This document shows positions 40,053-49,041 of a stretch of DNA of 64,000 bases, one piece after another. The notes under the pieces were generated by a model that saw only the letters and a program-made list of their open reading frames with translations, had not been told where the DNA came from and did not search any database. The stretch comes from RYN-230 sp963711705 (GTDB lineage Bacteria > Actinomycetota > Actinomycetes > Streptosporangiales > Streptosporangiaceae). Position 1 is the stretch's first letter. Each line of letters opens with the position of its first letter. The stretch is taken from the NCBI GenBank assembly GCA_963711705.1, contig CAVQFM010000007.1:186001-250000 (forward strand), written 5' to 3'. The translations under genes and the position numbers were made by a program.

Positions 40053-40397
40053 GTGTACGGAATCCTTAACCAGGGCGTGGCCGCCGAGCAGATCAGGGAG
40101 TGGCGGCAGCAGGCCATCCAGGACGAGCGGGCCAGGCAGGCCCGCCGCGGCCGGGTCACGGCCAGCCACGGCTGGTGGCGGTGGCGCCGCGGTGCCTGGC
40201 CGACCGGGCCACTGCCGGGCCAGCCGGGCGCGGCGGCCCAGCCAGCGAGGCCGGCTGAGGCGCCCGCGGCCCTGGCTGGCGAGCGCGCGGCCGCGGCGGC
40301 CCGGCATCCAGCCGCAGCCCGGCCGCGTCGCGCCGCGGTCCCCCAGCCCTCAGCCGGGGCCGGCGAACACCAGCCAGCAGGCCGCCGGGCGGCCTGA
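40053..40397 (+). CDS. Hypothetical protein with Ala/Pro/Arg-rich tail
   Basis: 114 residues. The N-terminal 35 residues are ordered and helical ('GILNQGVAAEQIREWRQQAI' then 'QDERARQARRGR'), the rest is Ala/Pro/Arg-rich and probably disordered. GGAGG lies 6 bases before the GTG. It carries both repeated upstream motifs in its 5' region. The short ordered head followed by a basic low-complexity tail is seen in several actinomycete proteins of unknown role; I cannot name a family. Confidence 0.55.
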   Translation: MYGILNQGVAAEQIREWRQQAIQDERARQARRGRVTASHGWWRWRRGAWPTGPLPGQPGAAAQPARPAEAPAALAGERAAAAARHPAAARPRRAAVPQPSAGAGEHQPAGRRAA

Positions 40398-40450
40398 CGC
40401 GGGTGCGCGCAGCCGGCTGGATGTCAGCGGGTGATGGCATCCTGGAGGAC

Positions 40451-43426
40451 ATGAGCCCGCGGATAAGCAGCCCAGCCCTGATCGGCCGGGCCGAGTATCT
40501 TGCCGCGCTGGATGCTGCCCTGCGCCGGGCCCAGGATGGCGGGCCCGCCGCCGTGCTCATCGGGGGCGAGGCCGGGATCGGCAAATCGCGCCTGATCGGC
40601 GAGTTCGCCGCCGGGGCGGGCACGGCGGGCGCACGGGTGCTGGCCGGCGGCTGCCTGGACCTGGGCACCGATGGCCTGCCGTTCGCGCCGTTCGCGGCCA
40701 TGCTCCGGGAACTGGTGCGGAGCATCGGCGCCGACGGCGTGGCCGGGCTGCTGCCCGGCCACGCCACCCGCGAGTTCGCCCGGCTGCTGCCCGAATTCGG
40801 TGCGGCCGAGGCGGAGACGGACACCGGGGTGGCCCGGGCCCGGCTGTTCGAGCAGATGCTGACGCTGCTCGACCGGCTGGGTGAGACGGGGCCGGTGGTG
40901 CTGGTCATCGAGGACGCGCACTGGGCCGATCCGTCCACCCGCGACCTGATGGCCTTCCTGATCGGCAGCCAGCAGGCGCTGGCCAGGGTTCTGATCATCG
41001 TCAGCTACCGGTCCGACGAGCTGCACCGCACGCATCCGCTCCGCCCGCTGCTGGCCGAGCTGGGCCGGCTCGGCTGGGTGGAGCGGATGGAGCTGCCCCG
41101 GCTGGGCCGGCTGCAAGCCGATGAGCTGGTGGCCAGCATCACCGGCCGGGAGCCAGAGCCAGGGCTGGCCGACGAGGTGTACCACCGCGCGGAAGGCAAC
41201 CCGCTGTTCGTGGAAGAGCTCCTGTCCGACGGCAGCCTGGCTACCGAGCTGCCGGAGTCACTGCGCGACCTGCTGCTGGCCGCCGTGCGGCGGCTGCCCG
41301 AGGAGACCCAGGACCTGCTCCGGGCGGCCAGCGCGGGCGGGCAGCACACCGGGCATGCGCTGCTGGCCGCGGTGACCGGGCTGCCCGCCGGCGACCTGGA
41401 GCACACGCTGCGGCCCGCGGTCGCGGCCAACGTGCTGACCGCCGGGCAGAGCGGTTACGCGTTCCGGCACGCGCTCATCCGCGAGGCCATCTACGACGAC
41501 CTGCTGCCGGGCGAGCGCACCCGGCTGCACACCCGGTTCGCCCAGGTTCTCGCGGCCGACGCGGAACTGGTCGCCCCGGACCGGGGCGTGATCGAGCAGG
41601 CGCATCACTGGTACTACGCGCACGATACGACCGGCGCGCTGCGCAGCGCGTGGCAGGCGGCCCCGGCGGCGGCGCATGCCCTGGCCCACGCGGAGCAGCT
41701 CACGCTGCTGGCCCGGGTGCTCGAGCTGTGGGACAAGGTGCCCGACGCCGCCGACCTGATCGGCGCCAGTCACCTGGACGTGCTGGAACGGGCCGCGATC
41801 GCCGCGGAAGACGCCGACGAGTACGAGCGGGGCGTGGCGTTCGCGTCGGCGGCGCTGAAAGAACTCGACCCGGCGGCCGAGCCGGTCCGGGCCGCACAGC
41901 TGCTGGAGACCCGGGCCACGCTGAGCAAGCACACTGGCCGCGGCGACCCGGACGCGGACCTGCGGGCCGCGATCAACCTCGTGCCACCCGGCCTCGATGA
42001 CTCGGCCCGGGCCCGGCTGCTGGTCAGCGACGCCCATCACGGGGCGGGGCCCGCCGGCCCGGCGGCCATGGCCCGCGGCGAGGAGGCCCTGGCCCTGGCC
42101 CAGCAGGTAGGAGCGCCCGCCATCCAGGTCCGGGCGCTGTGCGAGGTGGCCAGCATCAAGGCGCACGCCGGCCAGGACACCGAGGCGCTGCAGTGGTTCG
42201 CCCGGGCGCGCGCGCTGGCCGAGCAGGTCCGCACGTTCCGGCCGCTGCTGCACGTGGCCGTCAACGAGTCCCACATCCTGGAGGGCCTCGGTGAGCACGA
42301 GCGCGCCGCCCAGGTCGCGCGGGACGGCATCGCCAGCGCCGAGGACTATGGGCTGGCCCACACCACTGGGACATTCCTGGCCATCAACGTGGCCGAGCCG
42401 CTGCTCGCCCTCGGCCGGTGGGACGAGGCCGTCGAGGTCATCGAGCATGCCCTGGTGCTGTCCCCGCCGCAGCTGAACCGGCTGGCGCTGCGCATCGTGT
42501 CCGGCGAGATCGCGATGCGCCGCGGCGACCTGGTGGCCGCGCGGGCGATGGCGACCGCCGCCCGCACCATGCTGGGCCGGGCCGGGTACCGGGGCCATCA
42601 CGAGGGCCAGTACTACCTGCCCATGGCCCAGCTGGAGGCGGAGCTGTACGCCGCCGAGGGCGACCAGGCCGAGGCGCTGGACACGATTGCCGGCACGATT
42701 GACCGCTTCGACCTGGTGCGCGATCCGCGCTACGCCTGGCCGCTGCTCACCGCGAGCGCGCGGATCTGCGTGGCCGCCCGGGACCGGGCCGTGGCCGAGC
42801 GGGCGCGGGAGGTGCTCGGGCCGCTGCGCACGCTGGCCGGGAAGCTGGATACCTCAGGCCCGGTCCGCGAGGCCAGCTGGCTCACGTTCACCGCCGCGGC
42901 CGGGACCGGCCCGGCTGACGACGACCCGGCCAGCGCAGCCGACGCCCAGCAGGCCCTGGCCCAGTGGGATGCCGCCGCCGCGGCCTGGGACGGCGTGCAC
43001 CAGCCCTACGAGCGGGCCTCGGCCATGCTGCGGGCCGCCGAGGCTGCGCTCACCGCCGGGGACCGGGCCGGCGCGGCGCACCGGCTGCGGCGCGCCGCCG
43101 GGCTGGCCGAAGCGCTGGGCGCGGGCCCGCTGCAGGCCGAGATCCAGGATCTGGCCCGCGGCGGGCGGATTCTGCTGCGCGGCGACCAGGCCGGCAACTC
43201 GCCCGGCCTGCATCAGCTCGGGCTCACCGCCCGGGAGTTCGAGGTGCTGCGGCTGGTCGCGGCCGGCCGGTCGAACCCGGAGATCGCTGGCGAGCTGTTC
43301 ATCTCGGCCAAGACGGCCAGCGTGCACGTGTCGAACATCCTGGCCAAGCTGGGCGTGGGCAATCGTGGTGAGGCGGCCGCCACCGCCCACCGGCTGCACC
43401 TGTTCGACCCGGACCCGGCGTCTTAA
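40451..43426 (+). CDS. LuxR-family ATP-binding regulator (LAL/STAND type)
   Basis: Large regulator of about 991 residues. The N-terminal AAA-like ATPase has Walker A 'GGEAGIGKSRLIGEF' and Walker B 'VVLVIEDAHWAD'. A long middle of TPR-like helices follows, and a C-terminal LuxR HTH ('LTAREFEVLRLVAAGRSN' and 'KTASVHVSNILAKLGV'). LAL proteins are MalT-like activators of catabolic or antibiotic genes. The start is uncertain: ATG 40451 begins the conserved 'SPALIGRAEYLAAL' region, but GTG 40403 and ATG 40421 are also in frame. Targets unknown. Confidence 0.9.
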   Translation: MSPRISSPALIGRAEYLAALDAALRRAQDGGPAAVLIGGEAGIGKSRLIGEFAAGAGTAGARVLAGGCLDLGTDGLPFAPFAAMLRELVRSIGADGVAGLLPGHATREFARLLPEFGAAEAETDTGVARARLFEQMLTLLDRLGETGPVVLVIEDAHWADPSTRDLMAFLIGSQQALARVLIIVSYRSDELHRTHPLRPLLAELGRLGWVERMELPRLGRLQADELVASITGREPEPGLADEVYHRAEGNPLFVEELLSDGSLATELPESLRDLLLAAVRRLPEETQDLLRAASAGGQHTGHALLAAVTGLPAGDLEHTLRPAVAANVLTAGQSGYAFRHALIREAIYDDLLPGERTRLHTRFAQVLAADAELVAPDRGVIEQAHHWYYAHDTTGALRSAWQAAPAAAHALAHAEQLTLLARVLELWDKVPDAADLIGASHLDVLERAAIAAEDADEYERGVAFASAALKELDPAAEPVRAAQLLETRATLSKHTGRGDPDADLRAAINLVPPGLDDSARARLLVSDAHHGAGPAGPAAMARGEEALALAQQVGAPAIQVRALCEVASIKAHAGQDTEALQWFARARALAEQVRTFRPLLHVAVNESHILEGLGEHERAAQVARDGIASAEDYGLAHTTGTFLAINVAEPLLALGRWDEAVEVIEHALVLSPPQLNRLALRIVSGEIAMRRGDLVAARAMATAARTMLGRAGYRGHHEGQYYLPMAQLEAELYAAEGDQAEALDTIAGTIDRFDLVRDPRYAWPLLTASARICVAARDRAVAERAREVLGPLRTLAGKLDTSGPVREASWLTFTAAAGTGPADDDPASAADAQQALAQWDAAAAAWDGVHQPYERASAMLRAAEAALTAGDRAGAAHRLRRAAGLAEALGAGPLQAEIQDLARGGRILLRGDQAGNSPGLHQLGLTAREFEVLRLVAAGRSNPEIAGELFISAKTASVHVSNILAKLGVGNRGEAAATAHRLHLFDPDPAS

Positions 43427-43500
43427 GGCGTGTCGCGTAGATCTCCAGCCTGCTGCGCGACGGTCACCTGCTGGTCACCCAGGGCTGCCAGGCTGGCCCC

Positions 43501-44019
43501 GTGCCGGTGGCGGAGCAGGCGCGTGCGCAGCGCAGAACGGCCCGGGGGCGGCAGTTCAGCGCCACGATGGCGGCCATCGCGGCGCGGCTCCCGCTGGGCC
43601 TAGCCCGGATCGTCCCGCCCACGCTGCTGGGCTTCGCGGTGATCAGCACCGGCACGTTCGGTTCTGACCTGGCCCTGCTCACCCTCCTGCACGGGCTGCT
43701 GCGCTGGCCGCTGCCGGCCGCCCTGACCCTGGCCTACCTGGCCGCTTCCGGGCTCGGGTACCTGCTCAACCGGGCCCTGAACTTCCGCTCGCACGCGGCG
43801 GTCGGCCCGCAGGCCGCGGTGTACACGGCGGTCGCCGTCGTCAACTACCTGGTCTGCATCCTGGCCGTGGGCACCGGCCTGGCCGCGCTCGGCGTGGACT
43901 ACCGGCTGGCCCGGGTGGCCGGCGCCTGCTGCGAAATCGGGTTCATGTACACCGCCCTGCGCTGGGTGGTGTTCCGCGATGTCCAGCGCCCGGACGATCC
44001 GGGTCCACCAGCCGGATGA
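43501..44019 (+). CDS. GtrA family membrane protein
   Basis: 172 residues with four hydrophobic helices (about 40-60, 75-95, 103-125, 132-150) and the GtrA signature 'LGYLLNRALNFRSHA' between helices two and three. GtrA proteins flip lipid-linked sugars across the membrane for cell-wall or teichoic acid glycosylation. Preceded by a short basic N-terminus. CAGGCT lies 6 bases before the GTG start, so a leaderless transcript is likely. No glycosyltransferase neighbour. Confidence 0.82.
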   Translation: MPVAEQARAQRRTARGRQFSATMAAIAARLPLGLARIVPPTLLGFAVISTGTFGSDLALLTLLHGLLRWPLPAALTLAYLAASGLGYLLNRALNFRSHAAVGPQAAVYTAVAVVNYLVCILAVGTGLAALGVDYRLARVAGACCEIGFMYTALRWVVFRDVQRPDDPGPPAG

Positions 44020-44132
44020 TCCCCGGGGCGGCGATACGTCCGGACTGGCACAATTAGTCCCGCATCAGGCTTGCCCAGCTGACGTAGGTCACTAGGACAC
44101 GCCCAAGTTGGACTCCGAGAGGAGACGTCCGC

Positions 44133-44210
44133 ATGCGGGCACTGGCGAAGCCACGTGTGCCAGCGACATCAGCCGCCTGCTTGCTGGCCCCGGCCCGGTG
44201 GCCGCGATGA
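44133..44210 (+). CDS. Small upstream ORF coupled to the membrane-protein gene
   Basis: 25-codon ORF (starts MRALAKPRV) with a good GAGAGGAG ribosome site. Its stop overlaps the next gene's start as ATGA (44207-44210). The peptide has no recognisable fold. It may be a leader peptide controlling the downstream gene by translational coupling. Confidence 0.45.
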   Translation: MRALAKPRVPATSAACLLAPARWPR

Positions 44211-44566
44211 GCCCGGCCACGGCCAACGAGGCCGCCCTGATCTTCAGCGCGGTGCTCATCCTGCTGCTGGCGGTGTCGCTGCTGGCCGTCGCCCGGACGC
44301 CGCCGTGGACTGGCGCCACCGCGGAGGACACCCCGGGGCCCGGCCAGGAACCAGCCCCCACCGGGCCAGCCGAGCAGTTCCCGCAGCGCAGCTGGTACGC
44401 GCCGGCTGAAGCCGGCAGAGCGCCGCTGCCGGTCCGGGCACCCGGGCAATCCGGCCGGACCGCGCCAGCGGCCCCCAATGCAGTGCCGCCCCCAGATGGG
44501 TCCTGGCGGCCCCGGGTGGCCGGCGGGCCGCCGTGGGGACCCGCGCCCCGGCCACCTGGCGCCTAG
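44207..44566 (+). CDS. Small single-helix membrane protein, Pro-rich cytoplasmic/outer tail
   Basis: 119 residues: residues about 6-27 form one transmembrane helix ('ALIFSAVLILLLAVSLLAVA'), the remainder is Pro/Ala-rich and disordered ('APTGPAEQFPQRSWYAPA'). No family recognised. Translationally coupled to the short ORF before it, and enclosed by 12-bp inverted repeats. Convergent with the GNAT gene. Confidence 0.5.
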   Translation: MSPATANEAALIFSAVLILLLAVSLLAVARTPPWTGATAEDTPGPGQEPAPTGPAEQFPQRSWYAPAEAGRAPLPVRAPGQSGRTAPAAPNAVPPPDGSWRPRVAGGPPWGPAPRPPGA

Positions 44567-44573
44567 GCGTGTC

Positions 44574-45107
44574 CTAGCGAGCGGACAGATCGCCGGGCCG
44601 CAGCCGGAACACCTGCAGCCGCAGGTTGTGATACTTCTCGGTCTCGCCGACCCACTCCATGCCCATCCGGCGGACCATCGCCAGGGCCCGCGCGTTGGCG
44701 GGCCGCACCACCGCGATCACCTGCTCGATGCCCTGCTCGAACGCCCACCGGGCCAGGGCCAGGCCGGTCTCGGTGGCATAGCCGTGTCCCCACGCGCCGG
44801 GGACCAGCTGCCAGCCGATCTCGAACTCCTCGTCCGGCGCCAGCGGGAGCAGGGTCGCCCCGCCGACCAGCTGGCCGTCCGCCCGGGCCTCGATCGCCCA
44901 CCGGCCGGCCGGGGTGATCATCCGCCCGTCCTCGGCGATCCACTGCTGCAGCACCAGCCGCATCGCCGCGGCGTCGTGGACCTTGTCCATGGCTGGCGCC
45001 AGCCACCGGGCGACGTCCGCGTCGCCGTAGGCGCCCAGTGCGGCACCGGCATCGTCCGGGATCCACGGGCGCAGCACAAGTCGCTCAGTGAGCAGTCGAG
45101 GGGCCAT
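44574..45107 (-). CDS. GNAT family N-acetyltransferase (RimJ/RimL type)
   Basis: 177 residues: start 'LLTERLVLRPWIPDD' is diagnostic of the RimJ/RimL subgroup, with 'EIGWQLVPGAWGHGYATETG' as the acetyl-CoA motif and 'RPANARALAMVRRMGMEW' near the end. Likely acetylates a protein N-terminus or a small amine. TATGGT lies 6 bases before the ATG, so leaderless expression is expected; the frame extension to 45335 is the complement of the SDR gene. Confidence 0.9.
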   Translation of the reverse strand: MAPRLLTERLVLRPWIPDDAGAALGAYGDADVARWLAPAMDKVHDAAAMRLVLQQWIAEDGRMITPAGRWAIEARADGQLVGGATLLPLAPDEEFEIGWQLVPGAWGHGYATETGLALARWAFEQGIEQVIAVVRPANARALAMVRRMGMEWVGETEKYHNLRLQVFRLRPGDLSAR

Positions 45108-45133
45108 TGGGCCACCATAGCCGCGGGCCACGA

Positions 45134-45919
45134 TCAGCTGAACCGGCGGGCACTGGGGTAACGCTGGCCACCATCCACCACGACATTCGCACCGGTGACC
45201 CAGGACGCCCGGGCCGACAGCAAGAACGCGACCACGCCGGCGACCTCCTCCGGGCGGCCCAGCCGGTGCGCCGGGAACTGGGTGTCCAGGAAGGTGGCGA
45301 AGTCCTCGGGATTCTCCTGGCGGAAGGTGTCCCACGAGCCGCCGGGGAACAGGATGGACCCGGGGCTGACCGCGTTGACCCGGATGCCGAGCGGCGCCAG
45401 TTCCTGCGCCGCGGTCGCGGCCAGCTGGATCTCGGCCGCCTTGGCCGCCGCGTACGCGGTGCGCGGTGCGGGGCGCATCCCGGTGATCGAGGAGATGATC
45501 ACGACCGCGCCGCCGCCAGCCGCCCGCTGGTGGCCCAGGCCGGCCCGGATCAGTTCCGCGGCGTGGCCCGCGTTGAAGGCGAAGGTCGCGGTGAATTCGC
45601 CGGTCCGCGCGTTGGTCAGGTTGCCGCCGCCGATAGTGCCGCCCGCATTGGCCACCAGGTGGTCCAGGCCGCCCAGGCCAGCCGCGATGTCATCGACGGC
45701 CTGGGCCAGCGCGGCGGTGTCCATGACGTCGGCGGCCACGGTGACCACGGGCACGCCCTGGCCGGCCAGCCGCCCGGCCGCGGTGGCCAGCCCGCCGGCG
45801 TCCCGGGCGACCAGCCCGATGGCCGCGCCCTCGGCGGCCAGCGCCTCGGCGACCGCGAATCCGATTCCCCGGCTTCCCCCGGTGATCAGCACCCGGCTGC
45901 CGCGCAGGCCAAGATCCAT
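45134..45919 (-). CDS. Short-chain dehydrogenase/reductase
   Basis: 261-residue SDR: 'VLITGGSRGIGFAVAEALA', 'LVANAGGTIGG', 'VVIISSITGMRPAPRTAYAA' with the catalytic tyrosine and lysine ('YAAAK'), and 'WVTGANVVVDGGQRYPSARR' at the C-terminus. AGGAG is spaced 6 bases from the ATG. It ends 26 bases upstream of the GNAT gene start, on the same strand, and follows the amidase gene by 34 bases, so the three may form a loose unit. Substrate unknown. Confidence 0.87.
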   Translation of the reverse strand: MDLGLRGSRVLITGGSRGIGFAVAEALAAEGAAIGLVARDAGGLATAAGRLAGQGVPVVTVAADVMDTAALAQAVDDIAAGLGGLDHLVANAGGTIGGGNLTNARTGEFTATFAFNAGHAAELIRAGLGHQRAAGGGAVVIISSITGMRPAPRTAYAAAKAAEIQLAATAAQELAPLGIRVNAVSPGSILFPGGSWDTFRQENPEDFATFLDTQFPAHRLGRPEEVAGVVAFLLSARASWVTGANVVVDGGQRYPSARRFS

Positions 45920-45953
45920 CGATGACTCCTATCTCGGGACGCGGTCCAGCTTG

Positions 45954-47450
45954 TCAGGCCGGCCGGGGGCGGGCATGACCGGCGCCGGCCGCCGGGTCGG
46001 CGATGGCCGGCGGGTGCAGCGCGTGCTCCTGGAGGTCGATGCCGATCTGCAGCACCCGCGGGTCGGCGCCGCGCGGGCCGATCACCGAGATGCCGACCGG
46101 CAGGTGGCTGTGGCGGCCGAGGCCGCCGGGCAGGCTGGCCACCGGGAACCCGGTGGCGTTCCACGCCGAGGTGAGCGTGATCAGCGGGTCGCCCTGGCCG
46201 GCCGGGTGCCCGGATTCGTAGCCGGGACCGCGCTCGGGCGCGGTGACCGGCGTGCTGGGTTCGAGGATGACGTCGATCCTGTGCCCGGCGAACCACGCCT
46301 CCCAGCCGGCGGTGATCTCGGCCCGCCGCTGCTGGGCGGACAGGTAGCTGGCCACCTGGGTGTACGCCCAGCTGCCGGCGATGAACTCGCGCACGCTGGC
46401 CCGGTAGCCGGCCGCCGCGTCGCGGTAGCGCCGGTGGTAGGCGGCCACCTCGGAGAGCAGGATCGCGCTGAAGTCCGCTTCGGGCAGGCCGGCCGCGGCC
46501 GGCCGCTGGACGACGCGGGCGCCCAGTTCCCGCGCGGCGGCGGCCGCCTGGTCCAGTACCTCGCCGACCTCCGGCTCGACGCCGGCCGACTCCGGGCGGT
46601 CGGTCAGCCCGACCGTGATCCCGTCGAGCGGCCGCACCCCGGGGGTCGCGCGCAGCGGGAACGGGCCCGGCCGGGCCGGCGGTGGCATCAGCGGCGTGAT
46701 CTCGGCCCCGCCCGCGGCCATGGTGGCCAGCAGCGCGCTGCAATCCGCCAGCGAGCGCGCCATCGGGCCGACGTGGTCGAGGCTGGCCGCCAGCGGGATG
46801 ATCCCGCGCAACGGCACCAGGCCATGCGTGGGCTTGATCGTGGACACCCCGGACAGCGACGCCGGGATGCGCAGTGAGCCCGCGGTGTCGGTGCCGATCG
46901 TGGCCGGGACCATGCCGCAGGCCACCGCGGCCGCCGACCCGCCGCTGGAGCCGCCGGCCGAGCGGTCCAGCGCATGCGGGTTGGCCACCTGGTCCGTGGT
47001 GCCGCCCGCGGCGAACTCGTGGGTGTGGGTGTGCCCGGCGAGCACCATGCCCGCGCCAGCCAGCCGGGCCCACACGGCCGAGTCCTGGCCGGCCCGGTGC
47101 GCAGCCAGCAGCCGGCTCGACGCGGTGACCGGCAGCCCGGCCACGGCCAGCAGGTCCTTCAGCCCGATGGGGATCCCGCACAGCAGCGGCGCGGCGGGGC
47201 CCTCGCGGGCCAGCCGCTCGTCCGCCGCGCGCGCCTGCTCCCGGGCCATCTCGGGGTAGAGCCGGGCCCAGGCGTTGACCGCGCCGGGCGCCCCGTCGAA
47301 GCTCGGCGGCCCGCCATTGCGTTCGGCGATCCGGCGCTGGCAGGCGGCCAGTAGCTCCGCCGCGGACAGCCCGCCGCCGCGCAGCAGCTCGGCGGCGGCG
47401 AGCACGCCCAGGTCAGCCGGGTCGGTCACCGCGCCGGGGGCAGAGTTCAT
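45954..47450 (-). CDS. Amidase signature enzyme
   Basis: About 498 residues hydrolysing an amide (nitrile-derived, acylated amine or peptide-type substrate). The Ser-cisSer-Lys triad is visible: lysine in 'IPIGLKDLLAVAG', and both serines in 'RSAGGSSGGSAAAVACGM' followed by 'GTDTAGSLRIPAS'. The start is probably the ATG at 47450, since CAGGAT lies 6 bases before it (leaderless pattern); an earlier in-frame ATG at 47465 adds five residues. It resembles GatA-type amidases, but no GatB/GatC genes are near, so a catabolic role is favoured. Confidence 0.88.
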   Translation of the reverse strand: MNSAPGAVTDPADLGVLAAAELLRGGGLSAAELLAACQRRIAERNGGPPSFDGAPGAVNAWARLYPEMAREQARAADERLAREGPAAPLLCGIPIGLKDLLAVAGLPVTASSRLLAAHRAGQDSAVWARLAGAGMVLAGHTHTHEFAAGGTTDQVANPHALDRSAGGSSGGSAAAVACGMVPATIGTDTAGSLRIPASLSGVSTIKPTHGLVPLRGIIPLAASLDHVGPMARSLADCSALLATMAAGGAEITPLMPPPARPGPFPLRATPGVRPLDGITVGLTDRPESAGVEPEVGEVLDQAAAAARELGARVVQRPAAAGLPEADFSAILLSEVAAYHRRYRDAAAGYRASVREFIAGSWAYTQVASYLSAQQRRAEITAGWEAWFAGHRIDVILEPSTPVTAPERGPGYESGHPAGQGDPLITLTSAWNATGFPVASLPGGLGRHSHLPVGISVIGPRGADPRVLQIGIDLQEHALHPPAIADPAAGAGHARPRPA

Positions 47451-47635
47451 CACGACATCCTGCATGGTCCGGGTGCCCGCGCCAAGGAAACCAGCCCGGT
47501 CCCGGGCCGGGCGGCGCGGGCACGGGGCCCGGGCCCGGGGCCCGGCTGCTGACCAGGGCCGGCCCGCCCGGTATTTGGGGTGCGGTGCGCCTGGGGGCTG
47601 GCTAGCCTCGGTGCTGGGAGCACAGGGGGAACGCC

Positions 47636-49027
47636 GTGCAGCGGACTGAGTTACTGCAGCTGGAGCGGTTCATCGACCGCGAGGTCAAGGCGCGCTTCGC
47701 CCCGGGCGCGGTGCGCCGGGTCGTGGTGCGCCAGCATGACGACGACCCGGCCGGTGACGACCGGGCCGGTGACACCCCGGACGCTGACGGCCCGGCCATC
47801 GAGCCCGGCGAGCTGCTGGTCCGGGTCGTGGTCGGCGGGGCCGATGACCAGCGGTCGCTGGATGACTGGGCCCAGGCGCATCAGGCCGGGATGAAACGGA
47901 TGCGCCGGGAGCTGTCTCTCCGGCTGCCGGCCGCCCGGTGGCTGGAGTTCACCATCGAGGACGCCAGCCCACCCCGGCCGCGGATCACGATGCCCGACGA
48001 CCCGGCGCTGACCGGGGCGTCCCTCCCGCCGCGGGAGGCCGTGACCACCGCCCTGGAGCTGCTCCGCACCGACTACGTGTTCCCGGACCGGGCCGCGCGG
48101 GCCGCCGCCGCGGTCGAGGCCCGGCTGGCCGCGGGCGAGTACGACGGCCTCGACGAGGACACGCTGGCCGAGCGGCTCACCAGCCATCTGCACGAGGTAT
48201 GCCCGGACCGGCACCTGCGGGTGCGGACCAGGCCGCGCGGGCCCGGACCGGCCGGGCCCGGCAGGCCCGGGGAGCCCGGGCCCGGCCAGCCGGAACGGGC
48301 GCGGCCCGCCAGCTGGCGGCGGCCGGGCAACTACGGGATCTGCCGGGCCGAGCGGCTGGACGGCAACGTCGGCTACCTGGACCTGCACGCGGTGGCTGAC
48401 CCGGAGGAGGCGGGCCCGGTCATCGCCGCGGCCATGGAACTGGTCTCCGGGACCGACGCGCTCATCATCGACCTGCGCCACAACGGCGGCGGCTCACCGC
48501 ACGGCGTGGTCTTCTGGTGCAGTTACCTGTTTCCCGACGCGAACACGCATCTCAACGACATCTTCTACCGCCCGACCGGGGAGACGCGGCAGTTCTGGAG
48601 CCTGGCCTGGGTGCCCGGCCCCCGTTACCTGGACCGCCCGGTGTACGTGCTGACCAGCGCGCAGACGTTCTCCGGGGGCGAGGACTTCTGCTACACGCTG
48701 CAGGCCCAGGGCCGGGCCGAGCTGATCGGCGAGGCCACCGGCGGCGGCGCGCACCCGACCCGGACGGTGCCGATTTCCGCCACGCTGGCCATCTCGGTGC
48801 CGTTCGCCCGGTCGGTCAACCCGGTCACCGGGACCAACTGGGAAGGAACCGGCGTGCAGCCGGACGTGGCGGTTCCGGCGGCCGGGGCGTTCGACGTGGC
48901 CTACGGCAAGGCACTGCGGCATGTGCTGGCCAGCGACGCGCCCCCGCCGCTCGTGGACCAGGCCCGCGAGGCTCTGGCCCGGCTGCCCGCCGCTGGCCGT
49001 GGCCAGCCTCACGGTGAACCGCGCTGA
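47636..49027 (+). CDS. S41 family peptidase (tail-specific/IRBP-like)
   Basis: 463 residues. The C-terminal protease domain has 'GNVGYLDLHAVADPEEAG', 'ALIIDLRHNGGGSPHG', the catalytic serine in 'LTSAQTFSGGEDF' and 'LIGEATGGGAHPTRTVPIS'. This matches IRBP-like S41 peptidases. No signal peptide or PDZ domain; instead the N-terminal 115 residues form a separate unrecognised domain, and a low-complexity Gly/Pro segment ('GPGPAGPGRPGEPGPGQP') lies between. GTG start with AGGGGGA; TAGCCT (47603-47608) is a candidate -10. Targets unknown. Confidence 0.87.
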   Translation: MQRTELLQLERFIDREVKARFAPGAVRRVVVRQHDDDPAGDDRAGDTPDADGPAIEPGELLVRVVVGGADDQRSLDDWAQAHQAGMKRMRRELSLRLPAARWLEFTIEDASPPRPRITMPDDPALTGASLPPREAVTTALELLRTDYVFPDRAARAAAAVEARLAAGEYDGLDEDTLAERLTSHLHEVCPDRHLRVRTRPRGPGPAGPGRPGEPGPGQPERARPASWRRPGNYGICRAERLDGNVGYLDLHAVADPEEAGPVIAAAMELVSGTDALIIDLRHNGGGSPHGVVFWCSYLFPDANTHLNDIFYRPTGETRQFWSLAWVPGPRYLDRPVYVLTSAQTFSGGEDFCYTLQAQGRAELIGEATGGGAHPTRTVPISATLAISVPFARSVNPVTGTNWEGTGVQPDVAVPAAGAFDVAYGKALRHVLASDAPPPLVDQAREALARLPAAGRGQPHGEPR

Positions 49028-49041
49028 TGGCGGGCCAGCCG

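Larger units (their letters stand above)
44092..44577. repeat. 12-bp perfect inverted repeats flanking a 462-base segment
   Basis: CTAGGACACGCC (44092-44103) and GGCGTGTCCTAG (44566-44577) are exact inverted copies enclosing the coupled small ORF and the small membrane protein gene. The right copy supplies the stop codons of both convergent genes. Related GGC(C)GTGTC strings occur at 43423-43434, 57100-57116 and 58000-58011. MITE-like terminal repeats or a chromosomal short repeat family are both possible. Confidence 0.5.

Noticed and set aside
44017..44044. TGATCC followed by GATACGTCC as a fourth copy of the GTGACGTATCCC motif
   Set aside because: Spacing differs by two bases, the core does not match, and TGA is the stop codon of the GtrA gene.
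44054..44449. Minus-strand frame opposite the small membrane protein
   Set aside because: Arg/Ser-rich, no fold, no ribosome site; the plus-strand gene has a transmembrane helix and a coupled start.
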